Origin: Candidatus Parabeggiatoa sp. nov. 2
GTDB lineage: Bacteria > Pseudomonadota > Gammaproteobacteria > Beggiatoales > Beggiatoaceae
Direction of reading: 5' to 3'
Assembly (NCBI GenBank): GCA_002085445.1
Contig: NBMI01000054.1
Location: forward strand, 1-33,778
DNA length: 33,778 nt
Shown: positions 1-9,200 of the stretch, piece by piece
How the letters are laid out: every line of letters begins with the position of its first letter
How positions within the stretch are numbered: the first letter of the stretch is position 1
Made by a program: the position numbers and the translations under genes
Notes under the pieces: generated by a model
Databases searched by the model: none
What the model saw: the letters and a program-made list of their open reading frames with translations, nothing else
What the model was told of the DNA's origin: nothing

Positions 1-110
1 TGAATTAAATTAAACCTATAAATAAATGAGTTATAAGTGATTGAAAGTGATTTTATAAGTCTTTGTTCAAATTTCAGCGCGATATTCGCATAAGCAATAG
101 GTTTATTTTG

Positions 111-195
111 AGGGCCAGGTTGCCGAATTGATGTTCAGGCAAAAGTACAGCGAAGCGAAACTTTTGCCTGAACGTTTGATTTTATTTATGGCCCT
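111..195. repeat. Nested inverted repeat (MITE-like remnant)
   Basis: A perfect 13-bp stem (133-145 with 161-173) encloses a 15-nt loop, and an outer pair AGGGCCA/TGGCCCT (111-117, 189-195) brackets it. No reading frame is associated. It could fold as a cruciform or RNA hairpin, or be the remnant of a small palindromic element. The remaining bases from 1 to 365 show no gene that I can support. Confidence 0.5.
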
Positions 196-365
196 ATTTC
201 AACAGTAGGACAGACACACCCGAAACCTTTCGTCGAAATAACATCTTTGTTCAATTAATTGCGAGAAGATTTAGAGCGAAGTGAGAAATGACAAACTCAG
301 TTTATGACGATGCTCAGTATATAAATCGGTATAATAGCTATCGAGAAAATCGGAAAAGCAAAACA

Positions 366-388
366 ACCATTACCAATTACCAATTACC
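366..388 (+). repeat. Short heptamer array (AATTACC) abutting a start codon
   Basis: About three copies of a 7-bp unit AATTACC run directly into the ATG of the NADAR gene, occupying the place where a Shine-Dalgarno sequence would be. No purine-rich ribosome site is visible. The 7-bp period matches that of the other heptamer families in the window. Confidence 0.6.
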
Positions 389-862
389 ATGACTATTTAT
401 TTTTACTCAAGCCACGAGAAATACTTTGAATTCTCAAACTTTTCAAAACACGGCTTCACGCTGAAGGGCAAATATTGGCCGACAGTAGAACACTACTTTC
501 AAGCCCAAAAATTTCCCGGACATCCACAAGAAGAACGTATCCGTACCGCAGCCTCGCCCAAACAAGCCAAACAACTCGGCCGTACTCGTTCCGTTCCGCT
601 ACGCGCCGATTGGGAAAGCGTTAAGGATGATATTATGAGAGAAGCCGTCTTAGCAAAATTCAGCGCCCATGACGAACTCAAAAAATTGCTACTTGATACC
701 GGCAAAGACAAATTAGTTGAAGATGCGCCCAAAGACTACTATTGGGGCAGCGGCAAAGATGGCAGCGGCAAAAATAAGTTGGGCAAAATCCTGATGGAAA
801 CGCGAGAAATTCTCCGTCAGGAGGAAAAGAAATCAGATTTTTCCAAAAAATCGGATTTCTAA
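389..862 (+). CDS. NADAR family protein (YbiA-like N-glycosidase)
   Basis: 157 residues, close to the usual length of YbiA-type proteins. The family signatures are visible: an FSNF motif near residue 16, WPTVEHYFQAQKF at about 31-43, and a C-terminal WGSGKDGSGKNKLGKILM segment. YbiA of E. coli hydrolyses the N-glycosidic bond of early riboflavin intermediates; other NADAR proteins act on ADP-ribose-type substrates and sit near phage-defence genes. It stands alone here, 217 bp before holB. The last residues (KKSDFSKKSDF) are a short internal duplication that looks like repeat-derived tail extension. No clear ribosome site precedes the ATG; the heptamer array does. Confidence 0.9.
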   Translation: MTIYFYSSHEKYFEFSNFSKHGFTLKGKYWPTVEHYFQAQKFPGHPQEERIRTAASPKQAKQLGRTRSVPLRADWESVKDDIMREAVLAKFSAHDELKKLLLDTGKDKLVEDAPKDYYWGSGKDGSGKNKLGKILMETREILRQEEKKSDFSKKSDF

Positions 863-864
863 AA

Positions 865-1008
865 CTTGCCAGGGGCGTTGCCCCTGGCTATATTAATATC
901 GCCCCGTTGGGGCTTGCCAGGGGCGGTGCCCCTGGCTATATTAATATCGCCCCGTTGGGGCTTGCCAGGGGCGGTGCCCCTGGCTATATTAATATCGCCC
1001 CGTTGGGG
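865..1008 (+). repeat. Three tandem 48-bp GC-rich repeats
   Basis: Three near-identical 48-bp units (865-912, 913-960, 961-1008). Each unit holds two hairpins, CCAGGGGC..GCCCCTGG and GCCCC-GTT-GGGGC, joined by an A/T spacer TATATTAATATC. A permuted partial copy occurs at about 15,500-15,546. It lies downstream of the NADAR gene, so it might act as a transcription stop or a boundary, but there is no poly-T run. Confidence 0.85.
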
Positions 1009-1079
1009 CTGACTCTATTAGCCCCTTCGGTAAGTATTATTAAAGTGGGTTATTTTGGCTTAACTTAAACACTACCGCT

Positions 1080-2090
1080 ATGAACAACGTATTACCTTGG
1101 CATGACTCATTATGGCAACATATCCAGCGCCGCTGGCAACAAAACCGTTTGCCACATGCCTTATTGTTGTGTGGGCCGCCTGGGATGGGTAAGGCCTTGT
1201 TTGCACAGCGTTTAACAGAAACTTTGCTCTGTGAAAAATCCCCCCTCGAAGGGATTTTGGGGCCGCCCTGTGGACACTGCAAACCCTGCCATTTACTAAG
1301 CGTCGAAACTCACCCCGATTTATTCAAAGTACAACCCGCCGAACCCGGTAAACAGATTCCAATCGATCAGATACGTAGCTTGATACAATTTTGTACCTTG
1401 ACAGCCAATTATGGGCGCTATCAAATAGCTATTATCAATCCGGCACAAGCGATGAATCGCAATGCGGCCAACAGTTTACTAAAATTACTAGAAGAGCCGC
1501 CGCCTAACACATTGATAATGCTAGTCACTCATCAACCCATGGCCTTACCCGCCACGATTCTCAGTCGCTGTCAACGTCTTGATTTTAGCCAGCAAGAAAG
1601 CACCGTGACACAAGCATGGCTACAGAGTAAAATATCGTCACAACTGAACGCTCAACTATTACTTAAGCTTTCCGCCCAAGCGCCGTTGGCCGCACTCGCC
1701 TTAGCTGAAACGGATGGCATGACAAAGCGGCGCGAATTATTTGACAGTTTAACGCAACTGCCCAGCGGTAAAAACGATCCGATCCGTGTTGCAGAAAGTT
1801 GGGCTAAATTGGAAGCCGCGCAAGTCTTACAATGGATGCTCAGTTGGACAATGGATATTATCCGCTATGCCACCACCGCTCAAACGCAACACCTTGTTAA
1901 TCAAGATCGTATCGAGCCACTGCAACACCTCGCTACACAATTAGACTTGCATAGTTTATTTGATCTGCTAGATTTACAAAGAGAGGCTTATCGGTTAGTA
2001 ACGGGAAACGCTAACGTCAAACCGCAAGGATTGTTAGAATCAATTGCTATTGCTTGGGTTAAACTAGGCACACTGAGTGTCAACCCCTAG
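1080..2090 (+). CDS. holB: DNA polymerase III delta-prime subunit
   Basis: 336 residues, normal for HolB. This is a clamp-loader AAA+ subunit of the DNA polymerase III gamma complex, acting in the cytoplasm to load the beta clamp. It shows the P-loop GPPGMGKA (residues 32-39), a four-cysteine zinc module (C51, C64, C67, C70), LLKLLEEPP, and the SRC motif (LSRCQRL near 160) that serves as the arginine finger of the clamp loader. pilZ follows after 42 bp and tatD further on, the classical order in Pseudomonas and relatives. The stop codon lies in the edge of a palindrome (2089-2111). Confidence 0.95.
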   Translation: MNNVLPWHDSLWQHIQRRWQQNRLPHALLLCGPPGMGKALFAQRLTETLLCEKSPLEGILGPPCGHCKPCHLLSVETHPDLFKVQPAEPGKQIPIDQIRSLIQFCTLTANYGRYQIAIINPAQAMNRNAANSLLKLLEEPPPNTLIMLVTHQPMALPATILSRCQRLDFSQQESTVTQAWLQSKISSQLNAQLLLKLSAQAPLAALALAETDGMTKRRELFDSLTQLPSGKNDPIRVAESWAKLEAAQVLQWMLSWTMDIIRYATTAQTQHLVNQDRIEPLQHLATQLDLHSLFDLLDLQREAYRLVTGNANVKPQGLLESIAIAWVKLGTLSVNP

Positions 2091-2111
2091 CGGGGGTTTT
2101 AAAACCCCGCT
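2089..2111 (+). promoter_or_regulatory. Palindrome between holB and pilZ
   Basis: AGCGGGG, one bulged G, TTTT, then AAAACCCCGCT forms an 11-bp stem with essentially no spacer. It begins at the last base or two of the holB stop codon and ends about 20 bp before the pilZ start, just upstream of its AAGGAG ribosome site. It could attenuate read-through from holB to pilZ or protect an mRNA end. Function is inferred from position alone. Confidence 0.5.
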
Positions 2112-2132
2112 GCTATTAAGGAGATAAAAATT

Positions 2133-2489
2133 ATGAAAAAACGTCCAGGTGGTCTGCGTAAAAATATGTTGACGCTGAACCTTTCCGATGACGATGCGTT
2201 ATACAATTCTTATTTGCCGTTTCTTAAACAGGGCGGCTTGTTTATTAAGACAGACAAATCCTATAAATTAGGTGAAGAAATCTTTTTATTACTAACCCTG
2301 TTGGATAGTGGCGACAAAACCCCGGTGGTAGGCAAAGTCGTGTGGATTAATCCCAAAGGCGCACCCGGTGGGCGTCCGCAAGGGATTGGGGTGCATTTTG
2401 GTGAAATGGACAAGGGAGCAACCCGCGACAAAATTGAAAAAACGCTGGCGGCTCGGCTTAATTCAGATAAAAAAACTTACACCATGTAA
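2133..2489 (+). CDS. pilZ: Type IV pilus PilZ protein
   Basis: 118 residues, the same length as Pseudomonas PilZ and closely similar to it: GGLFI.T.KSYKLGEE near 34-50, GKVVWI.PKGA near 83-92, GIGVHF near 103-108, and a C-terminal T.TM. PilZ is a cytoplasmic protein needed for type IV pilus assembly, working with the PilB ATPase and FimX. Like the Pseudomonas protein it lacks the RxxxR and D/NxSxxG motifs needed to bind cyclic-di-GMP, so it is of the non-binding class. A strong AAGGAG site precedes the ATG. The position downstream of holB is conserved. Confidence 0.95.
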   Translation: MKKRPGGLRKNMLTLNLSDDDALYNSYLPFLKQGGLFIKTDKSYKLGEEIFLLLTLLDSGDKTPVVGKVVWINPKGAPGGRPQGIGVHFGEMDKGATRDKIEKTLAARLNSDKKTYTM

Positions 2490-2540
2490 GCAGATCAATA
2501 ACATACTCACTTGTATGCAAAGATTAACTATCGATGTGCT

Positions 2541-2694
2541 TTAAAACCTAGCCCCTTTGGTGCGTATTATTAAAGCCAGGGGCTTAGCCCCTGGGCGTTG
2601 CCTTTAAAACCAAGCCCCTTTGGTGCGTATTATTAAAGCCAGGGGCTTAGCCCCTGGGGCAACGCCCCTGGGGCAACGCCCCTGGGGCAACGCG
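2541..2694 (+). repeat. Tandem 63-bp and 14-bp GC-rich repeats
   Basis: Two 63-bp units begin at 2541 and 2604 with TTAAAACC; each has a CCAGGGGC-TTA-GCCCCTGG hairpin. They run into about three copies of a 14-bp unit (CTGGGGCAACGCCC) up to 2694. The hairpin arms resemble those at 865-1008. The rest of the 2490-2907 gap is A/T rich; 2811-2830 shares TTATAAGTCTTTGTTCA with bases near 52-70, and about 2757-2790 resembles the reverse strand near 16,820-16,850. No gene is supported in the gap. Confidence 0.8.
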
Positions 2695-2907
2695 ATTTTA
2701 TTTCAGGCACGAACGCTAAAATTTTATAGAATTCGTACACTTTCGACAAATTCGCTTTTAAATCCTTTTTTATATACAATCCTTGTCGTTATTGTTTTGT
2801 GTTAGAAAAAACTTATAAGTCTTTGTTCATTCTACATTTTTAATTTTTCATTCTTAATTAATTCGCATTACCCATTACCAACCACGGGAGAACTGTAACA
2901 CACACTC

Positions 2908-3675
2908 ATGCTAGTTGATTCACATTGCCATTTAGACTTAATTCAAGGTACCAACCCCGACACCCTTGTCGCCGCCGCCCACGCTGAAGGCGTTAGCCAT
3001 TTTTTAAGCGTGTCGGTTGATCTTGACCATTTTCCCACGCTGTTAGGCATTGCACAACGCATAGAAAATGTATTTGCCTCAGTCGGCATTCACCCAAATA
3101 CCTCAAGCGAGGTTGCAGTCGATGTACAAACGCTCTGTGCGTTAGCAGATGATCCCCAAATCATCGCCATTGGTGAAACCGGGCTAGACTATTTTCGCAG
3201 CCAAGGCGATTTAACATGGCAACAACAACGTTTTCGCACCCATATTCAAGCCGCCAAAGAGACGGGTAAACCGTTGATTATTCATAGCCGCGATGCCGCC
3301 CAAGACACGTTACGCATTTTGCGCGAAGAAAATGCCGCCGCTATCGGCGGCGTTATGCACTGCTTCGTAGAAGATTGGGAAACGGCACAACAAGCGATAG
3401 AGATGGGATTTTATATTTCATTCTCCGGCATCGTCACATTTAAAAATGCCAAAGCACTGCAAGCGGTGGCAAAACAAGTCCCCTTAGAGCGGCTGCTAGT
3501 AGAAACCGACTCACCCTATTTAGCGCCCGTGCCCCATCGCGGCAAAACCAATCAACCAGCCTACGTGCGACATGTCGCTGAATTTATTGCAAAATTGCGG
3601 CAAGAAACTTTCGAGACGATAGCGCGAGTGACGACGGATAATTTTTTTAGACTGTTTAACACCGCAACCCATTGA
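2908..3675 (+). CDS. TatD family metal-dependent hydrolase (YcfH-like)
   Basis: 255 residues, full length. TIM-barrel amidohydrolase-fold DNase with two-metal ligands visible: DSHCHLD (residues 4-10, H6 and H8), IGETGLDY near 90, LIIHSRDA near 127, MHCF near 147, and ETDSPYLAP near 203. Family members show 3'-5' DNA exonuclease or D-aminoacyl-tRNA deacylase-like activities. It completes the holB-pilZ-tatD order, though a 418-bp repeat-bearing gap separates it from pilZ. The start is chosen from the N-terminal MLVDSHCHLD common to the YcfH branch, with a GGGAG site 12 bp upstream. Confidence 0.93.
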   Translation: MLVDSHCHLDLIQGTNPDTLVAAAHAEGVSHFLSVSVDLDHFPTLLGIAQRIENVFASVGIHPNTSSEVAVDVQTLCALADDPQIIAIGETGLDYFRSQGDLTWQQQRFRTHIQAAKETGKPLIIHSRDAAQDTLRILREENAAAIGGVMHCFVEDWETAQQAIEMGFYISFSGIVTFKNAKALQAVAKQVPLERLLVETDSPYLAPVPHRGKTNQPAYVRHVAEFIAKLRQETFETIARVTTDNFFRLFNTATH

Positions 3676-3695
3676 TATTATAAGGAGTGCTTAGC

Positions 3696-3866
3696 AGGAG
3701 TCCAAACGTCAGCAAGGAGTCCAAACTTAAGTTTGGCAGTCGTCCAAACTTTAGTTTGGCAGTCGTCCAAACGTAAGGAAGGAGTCCAAACTTTTGGCAG
3801 GAGTCCAAACTTTTGGCAGGAGTCCAAACGTAAGGAAGGAGTCCAAACTTTAGTTTGGCAGGAGTC
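3696..3866. repeat. Tandem GTCCAAAC repeats with small hairpins
   Basis: About eight copies of GTCCAAAC, several folding as CCAAACT-TT-AGTTTGG or the perfect 16-bp palindrome CCAAACTTAAGTTTGG (3721-3736). The same family occurs at 18,283-18,450 and 18,910-18,975, and a sister family with different arms occurs near higBA. No coding potential. Confidence 0.8.
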
Positions 3867-4012
3867 AATTTTGTCACTGTTTTTCAGATTGGATTGGATG
3901 TGTAGGGTGGTGCTGGGGTGATAAAAAGACTCTAAAAGGCAGCGAGATAATTTTATTTTATTCTATTCCACCTTATGAAAAACAATAGGTTCTGAATGAA
4001 ATTTCAATTCAC

Positions 4013-4170
4013 AATTCGTTTATCCGCGTAATTAGTTGTACTAACTCAATTCGTTTATCCGCGTAATTAGTTGTACTAACTAACTCAATTCGTTTATCCG
4101 CGTAATTAGTTGTACTAACTAAATACTCAATTCCTTTATCCGCGTAATTAGTTGTACTAAATCTAAAAAA
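4013..4170 (-). repeat. Tandem copies of the TTATCCGCGTAATTAGTTGTAC repeat family
   Basis: Four copies of a roughly 27-bp core (on the plus strand TTCGTTTATCCGCG then TAATTAGTTGTAC) separated by a few bases. This is the most abundant dispersed repeat in the window, found in both orientations; here it is reversed relative to the copies at 18.0, 23.5 and 24.9 kb. It sits in the gap between tatD and the giant ATPase gene. Confidence 0.85.
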
Positions 4171-4200
4171 AGTTGTACTTTCATAACGAACAGCTTGTGA

Positions 4201-4214
4201 GTCGCTAAAGCGAC
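4201..4214 (+). repeat. Hairpin GTCGC-TAAA-GCGAC upstream of the giant ATPase
   Basis: A 5-bp stem with a TAAA loop, followed by GACTACAAAC. It is the same layout as the GGCGC-TAAA-GCGCC hairpins near 20.5 and 21.4 kb but with both arms changed together. It lies 24 bp before the start codon, so in mRNA it would sit just upstream of the ribosome site AGAGGA. Confidence 0.65.
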
Positions 4215-4237
4215 GACTACAAACCAAGAGGAAATTT

Positions 4238-6235
4238 ATGATGGAGGAAAATAGTCCTGAAACCTTTCCAAAGGGACTACCAGACAATCTGCTGCTGCCA
4301 AAAGAAGAATCCGATGTGATTCATCTGTTTACTGTTTTACAAATGCCTCGTGAGATTCGGAAAGCCTTCGTCGGTCGTTTGCCCAAAACTCAAAAAAAGA
4401 AAAAGCGTAATGACCGCGAAACTCTGATTTTTTTCTACTCAGAGCCAGACAATCGTTTTGAGTTGTTCGAAAGCTTTTTACAATCACAACACGAAGACAT
4501 CGACAACTCGGCGAGTAGTCGATTTGTTGGCTTATTGGGTAAAAGTCACAAAAGTCACAAAGTGGCTAATCAACAGGTTAAAATTCATTTTGCTATTCCT
4601 TCTCTGGAATATAATATATTAAGTGACTATTCGCCGGATTTTCTCGAAGCCTCTTATCAGGAAGACAAACTGGCAAGTTGCATCACCGCTTGGGAAGAAG
4701 TCGGCCAAACCATTGAATCTGTTGATGACAACCTCAAAAAAAGTTTAATGCTCTGGCTAAAAGCGCAAGAAGACTTAGAAAAATGGTCGGCCCTAACCGC
4801 CGAACAACAGATTAAGCTTGCGAATGTCGTTTTTGCACTGGCAACGATTGCCAAATCCTATTCGCTGATTTTACAAGCGATTGAACAAGTTCCGGAATTA
4901 GCGCGTTATTATTCGCAACTGTTCAGCAACATAGCCGATTCCTCCACCGAACAGGCCAAGGAAAAACTCATGGCAACTGATTCGCTTTCACTTGAACAAC
5001 AGTGGAAAACGCTTTGCTCAGAGATCATTGCAACCGCTCAACAGGCCCTTGAAAAGCCATCTATTGAGTTTATTGAGGCATTTCAAGCGTTTTCTGCCCA
5101 ACTAGAAGGCTTACGTGAACAAATTCCAGTCAAAGAGCAAGCACTGGAAGACATTAACGGCCAATTAGAAAAACTAGAGGGCTATTTGCTCAAGCTCAGT
5201 CAGCAAGAGTCTTTTGATTTGCAACACCTCGACAACTTATTGTCGCGCTGGTATTTATCGGCCTATCAACCGGACACCGTAAAAGACATTAATCGCGTCA
5301 CTCAAGATATTGACAGAGTATTTGTTGAAGTCGCGCCGTTGGCCGAGGAAGATCAAGGATTATCTCAGCAATTCCGTCAACTGACGACGAAATTACCGAG
5401 TTTGTCTCTGAAGGAACAACAGGCCTCTTTTGCACAAATAACAGCCATTCACGATCAGCGTGTGAAGATCGGACAAGAGATTCTCAATCAGGCTTCGCCG
5501 TTTCAAGAGGCTTTTGACAATGACAAAGACTCTCTCACTGAATGGCTAAAGCTGAGTAGTGAGTTGCGGCAACCCGCGCGGGAAACGCCTCCCGTCTTGG
5601 TTGACACGTCGGCCGACGAAAAAACTCAGTCTGATGACAGTTCAGCGTCTGAAGCCTCAAAAGTGGGCCATTCAACGGAAAGTGATGACTTAAAAAATAC
5701 GCCCGCGATTGAAAAGTCTGACGCCTCAAAAGTGGGCCATTCAACGGAAAGTGATGAGACTGAGCCTCATAAAACGGAAGAAAAACTCGCGACACCCGTG
5801 GAATCTTCACCCCCGCTCAATCAGAGCCTGCCAACCGCGGCAACGGTTGAAACGCCACCGTCGATAGCAGAACCTTCAACCGTTCAACCTGAAAAAACAG
5901 CCATAGTAGAAGAAATTCAGAGGCAGCTCACTGCTAAAAAATTTTTAGCAGCACATTCTTTGTCGAGAGAAGAACCTCAAGAAATTCAAGAAATTGCACG
6001 CTCAGTTGCGACTAGTCAACCAAACACCACCGAACATTTGGAATTGCTGAATGCACTCGTGTGGCGCTTAATTGATGGCGATAGAATTGGGCTGTGCTGT
6101 GCCAGCGATTATGCTGAAAGCCTTGGCACTGAGTCACTTAGTACATTATTCTTCGATAGAAGTGATTGCAGAATTACAATCATACATTCCTCAAATCACT
6201 TCTTTCTTTCAAAAGAAAGCGACCGCCCAACATGA
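4238..6235 (+). CDS. N-terminal part of a giant conflict-system ATPase (split frame)
   Basis: 665 residues. I recognise no named domain. Residues 1-450 are strongly helical with coiled-coil character; residues about 450-560 are an acidic S/T/E-rich linker with a duplicated SKVGHSTESD segment; residues 560-620 return to helical repeats (KKFLAAHSLSREEP, LNALVWRLIDGDRIGL). From about residue 620 the translation stops making sense, while the next frame continues plausibly with AVPAIMLKALALSHLV. I therefore read this as the front of one protein with the following entry, separated by a frameshift (possibly with a small deletion) near 6,090-6,110. The start is the ATG at 4238 behind AGAGGA. Alternatives are a programmed frameshift or a sequencing error. 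Confidence 0.7.
   Translation: MMEENSPETFPKGLPDNLLLPKEESDVIHLFTVLQMPREIRKAFVGRLPKTQKKKKRNDRETLIFFYSEPDNRFELFESFLQSQHEDIDNSASSRFVGLLGKSHKSHKVANQQVKIHFAIPSLEYNILSDYSPDFLEASYQEDKLASCITAWEEVGQTIESVDDNLKKSLMLWLKAQEDLEKWSALTAEQQIKLANVVFALATIAKSYSLILQAIEQVPELARYYSQLFSNIADSSTEQAKEKLMATDSLSLEQQWKTLCSEIIATAQQALEKPSIEFIEAFQAFSAQLEGLREQIPVKEQALEDINGQLEKLEGYLLKLSQQESFDLQHLDNLLSRWYLSAYQPDTVKDINRVTQDIDRVFVEVAPLAEEDQGLSQQFRQLTTKLPSLSLKEQQASFAQITAIHDQRVKIGQEILNQASPFQEAFDNDKDSLTEWLKLSSELRQPARETPPVLVDTSADEKTQSDDSSASEASKVGHSTESDDLKNTPAIEKSDASKVGHSTESDETEPHKTEEKLATPVESSPPLNQSLPTAATVETPPSIAEPSTVQPEKTAIVEEIQRQLTAKKFLAAHSLSREEPQEIQEIARSVATSQPNTTEHLELLNALVWRLIDGDRIGLCCASDYAESLGTESLSTLFFDRSDCRITIIHSSNHFFLSKESDRPT
5654..5757 (+). 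repeat. Duplicated 35-bp segment in the ATPase linker
   Basis: An exact 35-bp direct repeat (5654-5688 and 5723-5757), in frame, encoding two copies of a KVGHSTESD-containing stretch in the acidic linker. It suggests recent slippage in a disordered region. Confidence 0.85.
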
Positions 6236-9200
6236 CCAAAATCGGACGAGCTACAATCTACTCGGCTTTGCCTTAGTCCTACGTCCGGCCTTACTCGCGC
6301 CGGTGACGACCGGTGCCAAAGATTTGCTGAGCCAATTATCTTTGAGTGAGGCCTTTCAGGCATTATCTGATTTGCGTCATGCCATTTTGGAATATACCAG
6401 ATTAGGTTTAGCACTGACTCCCGATATTCTCAAAGGCGTTGGCGAACAAGCCCGTTGGTCAGAATCCTTGGAATCGCTTCAATCTGAGGCTGAAGAATGG
6501 TTAAACAATAGTCGTGAAGCTCACTTTAGGTATGGGCGCACCACTCGCGTTTGGACACGTTGGCTCAATGAAGAGGGAGATTTGGGTAAAATGCTGACGG
6601 CCGTTATCCAACATGATCGTGACAAACAGCCGCAAGTCGAAAAGACTATCAACGCGTTTTCGTCGGCCGACAGAGTACACCAATTGTTACACAGAACGGA
6701 TCGAGAAATACGTGGCCGTAGAGCAGACGTGAGGGCTATTGATAATGCCGCAAAAGCCGCACTCTACAAGCATGTACAAAACGCGTTACAGTTTGCTCAA
6801 GATTGGTTAGACTTGCTCCAAAACGAACCTCAACAGGTGAATAGTTTTATTCACGAACAGGCTAATAATTGTCGTACTAAGATTATTAGTTGTCTACAAC
6901 AAAGCCAAACCCAATTGCAAGCGTTCTTGCAACAACAGTCGGCGCGTTTAGAGCTCGTAGCCAGTGTAGCTGCCGCTAACCGTGCTTTACAAGATTTACA
7001 AGCACTTTTTGATCCGCAACAAACCGAGATTTCAGCCACTTCATGGCAACCGGTTTTACACGCGGAATTGCTACGCATTCCGAGCTTACAGTTAGATGAA
7101 ATGTGGCTACGGCCTACCAAGCTGTCACACCGAGAATTCTTAGCGTCTCTGATTAGCTTGTTACAAACAGAACAGTCCATTGATTGGGACAAGGCTTTTG
7201 ACGAGCAATGTGAGGCGGGCAACCATTTAGCCACGCAACGTCTTATTGGCTTTCTAAAAGAGGCTCAACGCAACAAAACGCCTGATGAACTGAAGTCGCT
7301 TGAAACGCGACGTGAAAACAATCTGGTAGCTTGTCGTCGCTCACTTGAAACTTCAATTAAGGAGACGCGAGAACAAATTGAACGGGCAACGGTGGAAGGC
7401 CGTTTGACGGAAACAGAACGCCTAAACTGGCTCAGTACCTTGGACAAAATGGTGCCGGCTGAAATCATGGATTTTCAACCGAGTGAGAACGCTATCACAG
7501 ACATTGTTAAACAACTCAAGAATACTAAATATAAGCATATTCAAAAACTGCGTTATGAACTGCAAGAAAGTGCCACTCAAATTAAACCCGATGATTCTCA
7601 ACGTATCAAAGCGGCCTTAGACAAAGGCGATGTGTTAATCGCCAATGAATATCTGGCGATGGCAAAAGCGGGTAGCCCTCTTCCTGAAAATGAAAATACC
7701 CGTGATGCGTTCTCTGACTTTTTTCCGCACTTTGTCGAGAAATTGATTAAGGTTTTAGGCCAAGAAAGGACAGACCGTCCTCGAAATATCAAGGACATTG
7801 CTAATGGCAAGGGATTTTCTCCGCTAGACATGCGGCAGGTGCCCGGTGCTCAGGCGAAAACGGCAGCCAAAATGCTGAAAGCGTGGTTAGCGGTTCAGCA
7901 CCAAATGGGCAATAATATTGTCGATGGATTGCGAAAAATTCTCGATGGTATCGGCTTTCAAAATAGCGAGTTCACGCTTCAAGACGGCAGTAGCACTGAC
8001 AGACATAGATGGTTTGAAATGCGTGTCCGTCCTATCAGGAATCGGGATACTTGTGTTATCCCAACATTTTGTTCGACGGCACAGGGCTATTACCGCCTGT
8101 TATGTTTGTGGGAGCGGCCTTCTGAAGAGGAAATTCTCAGTCTAACAGCCAGACAAGCCCGCGAAATTCCGATTATTGTCTTCTATTTTGGCTGGCTGAC
8201 GACCAAAAGGCGGCGCGACTTAGCCTATCTTTGTCGAGAAGGGCGGCGTACTTTGTTGGTAGTTGATGAAACACTCATCTATTTTTTATGTGGTGAGCGC
8301 GGCTTACGTTTGCCGATTTTATTTCAATGTGCTTTTCCTTTTACCGTGGAGAATCCTTTTACGACAACGGGCAGCAATGTGCCAGTAGAAATGTTTTTTG
8401 GACGCGGATGGCAAAGAGATTCAATCTTTGACCGATTTGGCACCAATCTCATTTACGGTGGACGACAACTGGGCAAAACCGCGTTACTGCGCGAAGTCAA
8501 ACGTCAGTCTCATAATCCCGACGAAGGCATTATTGTGTTATGGATTGACTTAAAAGCCGAAAATATTGGGATTAGTCGTCCGCCGGAAGAGATTTGGTTA
8601 GTGATTGCTCAGGCGTTGCAACAAGAAGGCATTATTTCGCCACCCGTCCGTCAACCCGATACCATTAATACGCAAATACAAGCGTGGCTTAACGTTCATC
8701 CACAAAGACGTATTTTGTTACTGTTGGATGAAGCCGATGGTTTTCTCTCTCAAGAAGCCACCGATGACAACCAAAGCGGCAATAGTTTCCAAACCTTAAC
8801 CCGTCTGAAAAACCTGATGGAAACCACCGAGCGCCGCTTTAAAGTCGTTTTTGCCGGCTTACATAATGTCCAACGGACTGCTCGGGATATCAATACACCG
8901 CTGGCGCATTTAGGCACGCCCGTCTGTATTGGCCCCATGTTAGGTGATGGCGAAGAACGCGAAGCCAGAAAATTGATTACGTTGCCATTTTTTATGTTGG
9001 GCTATCGCTTCGTTCCACCCGATTTACCCAATCGGATATTGGGCCTCACTAATTATTACCCAAGCCTTATCCAATTATTCTGTTGGCATCTGTTGGAACA
9101 TCTGACGGATAAGAATAAGGCCCATTTTGATGCCAAAGAAAGTCCACCTTATCTCATTCAAGCCCATCACATTGATGAAGCTTACCAACGCCAAGAGTTA

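Noticed and set aside
2620..2805. Small open frame after pilZ
   Set aside because: It lies in GC-rich tandem repeats and A/T-rich DNA and has no ribosome site or recognisable motif.
6072..6235. Reading the overlap as two true overlapping genes
   Set aside because: The second frame starts at a TTG directly behind a stop without a ribosome site, and the first frame loses protein-like character after about 6,095; one split gene is simpler.
7918..8145. Second plus-strand frame inside the giant ATPase gene
   Set aside because: It is a shadow of the long frame, which carries continuous protein-like sequence through this stretch.
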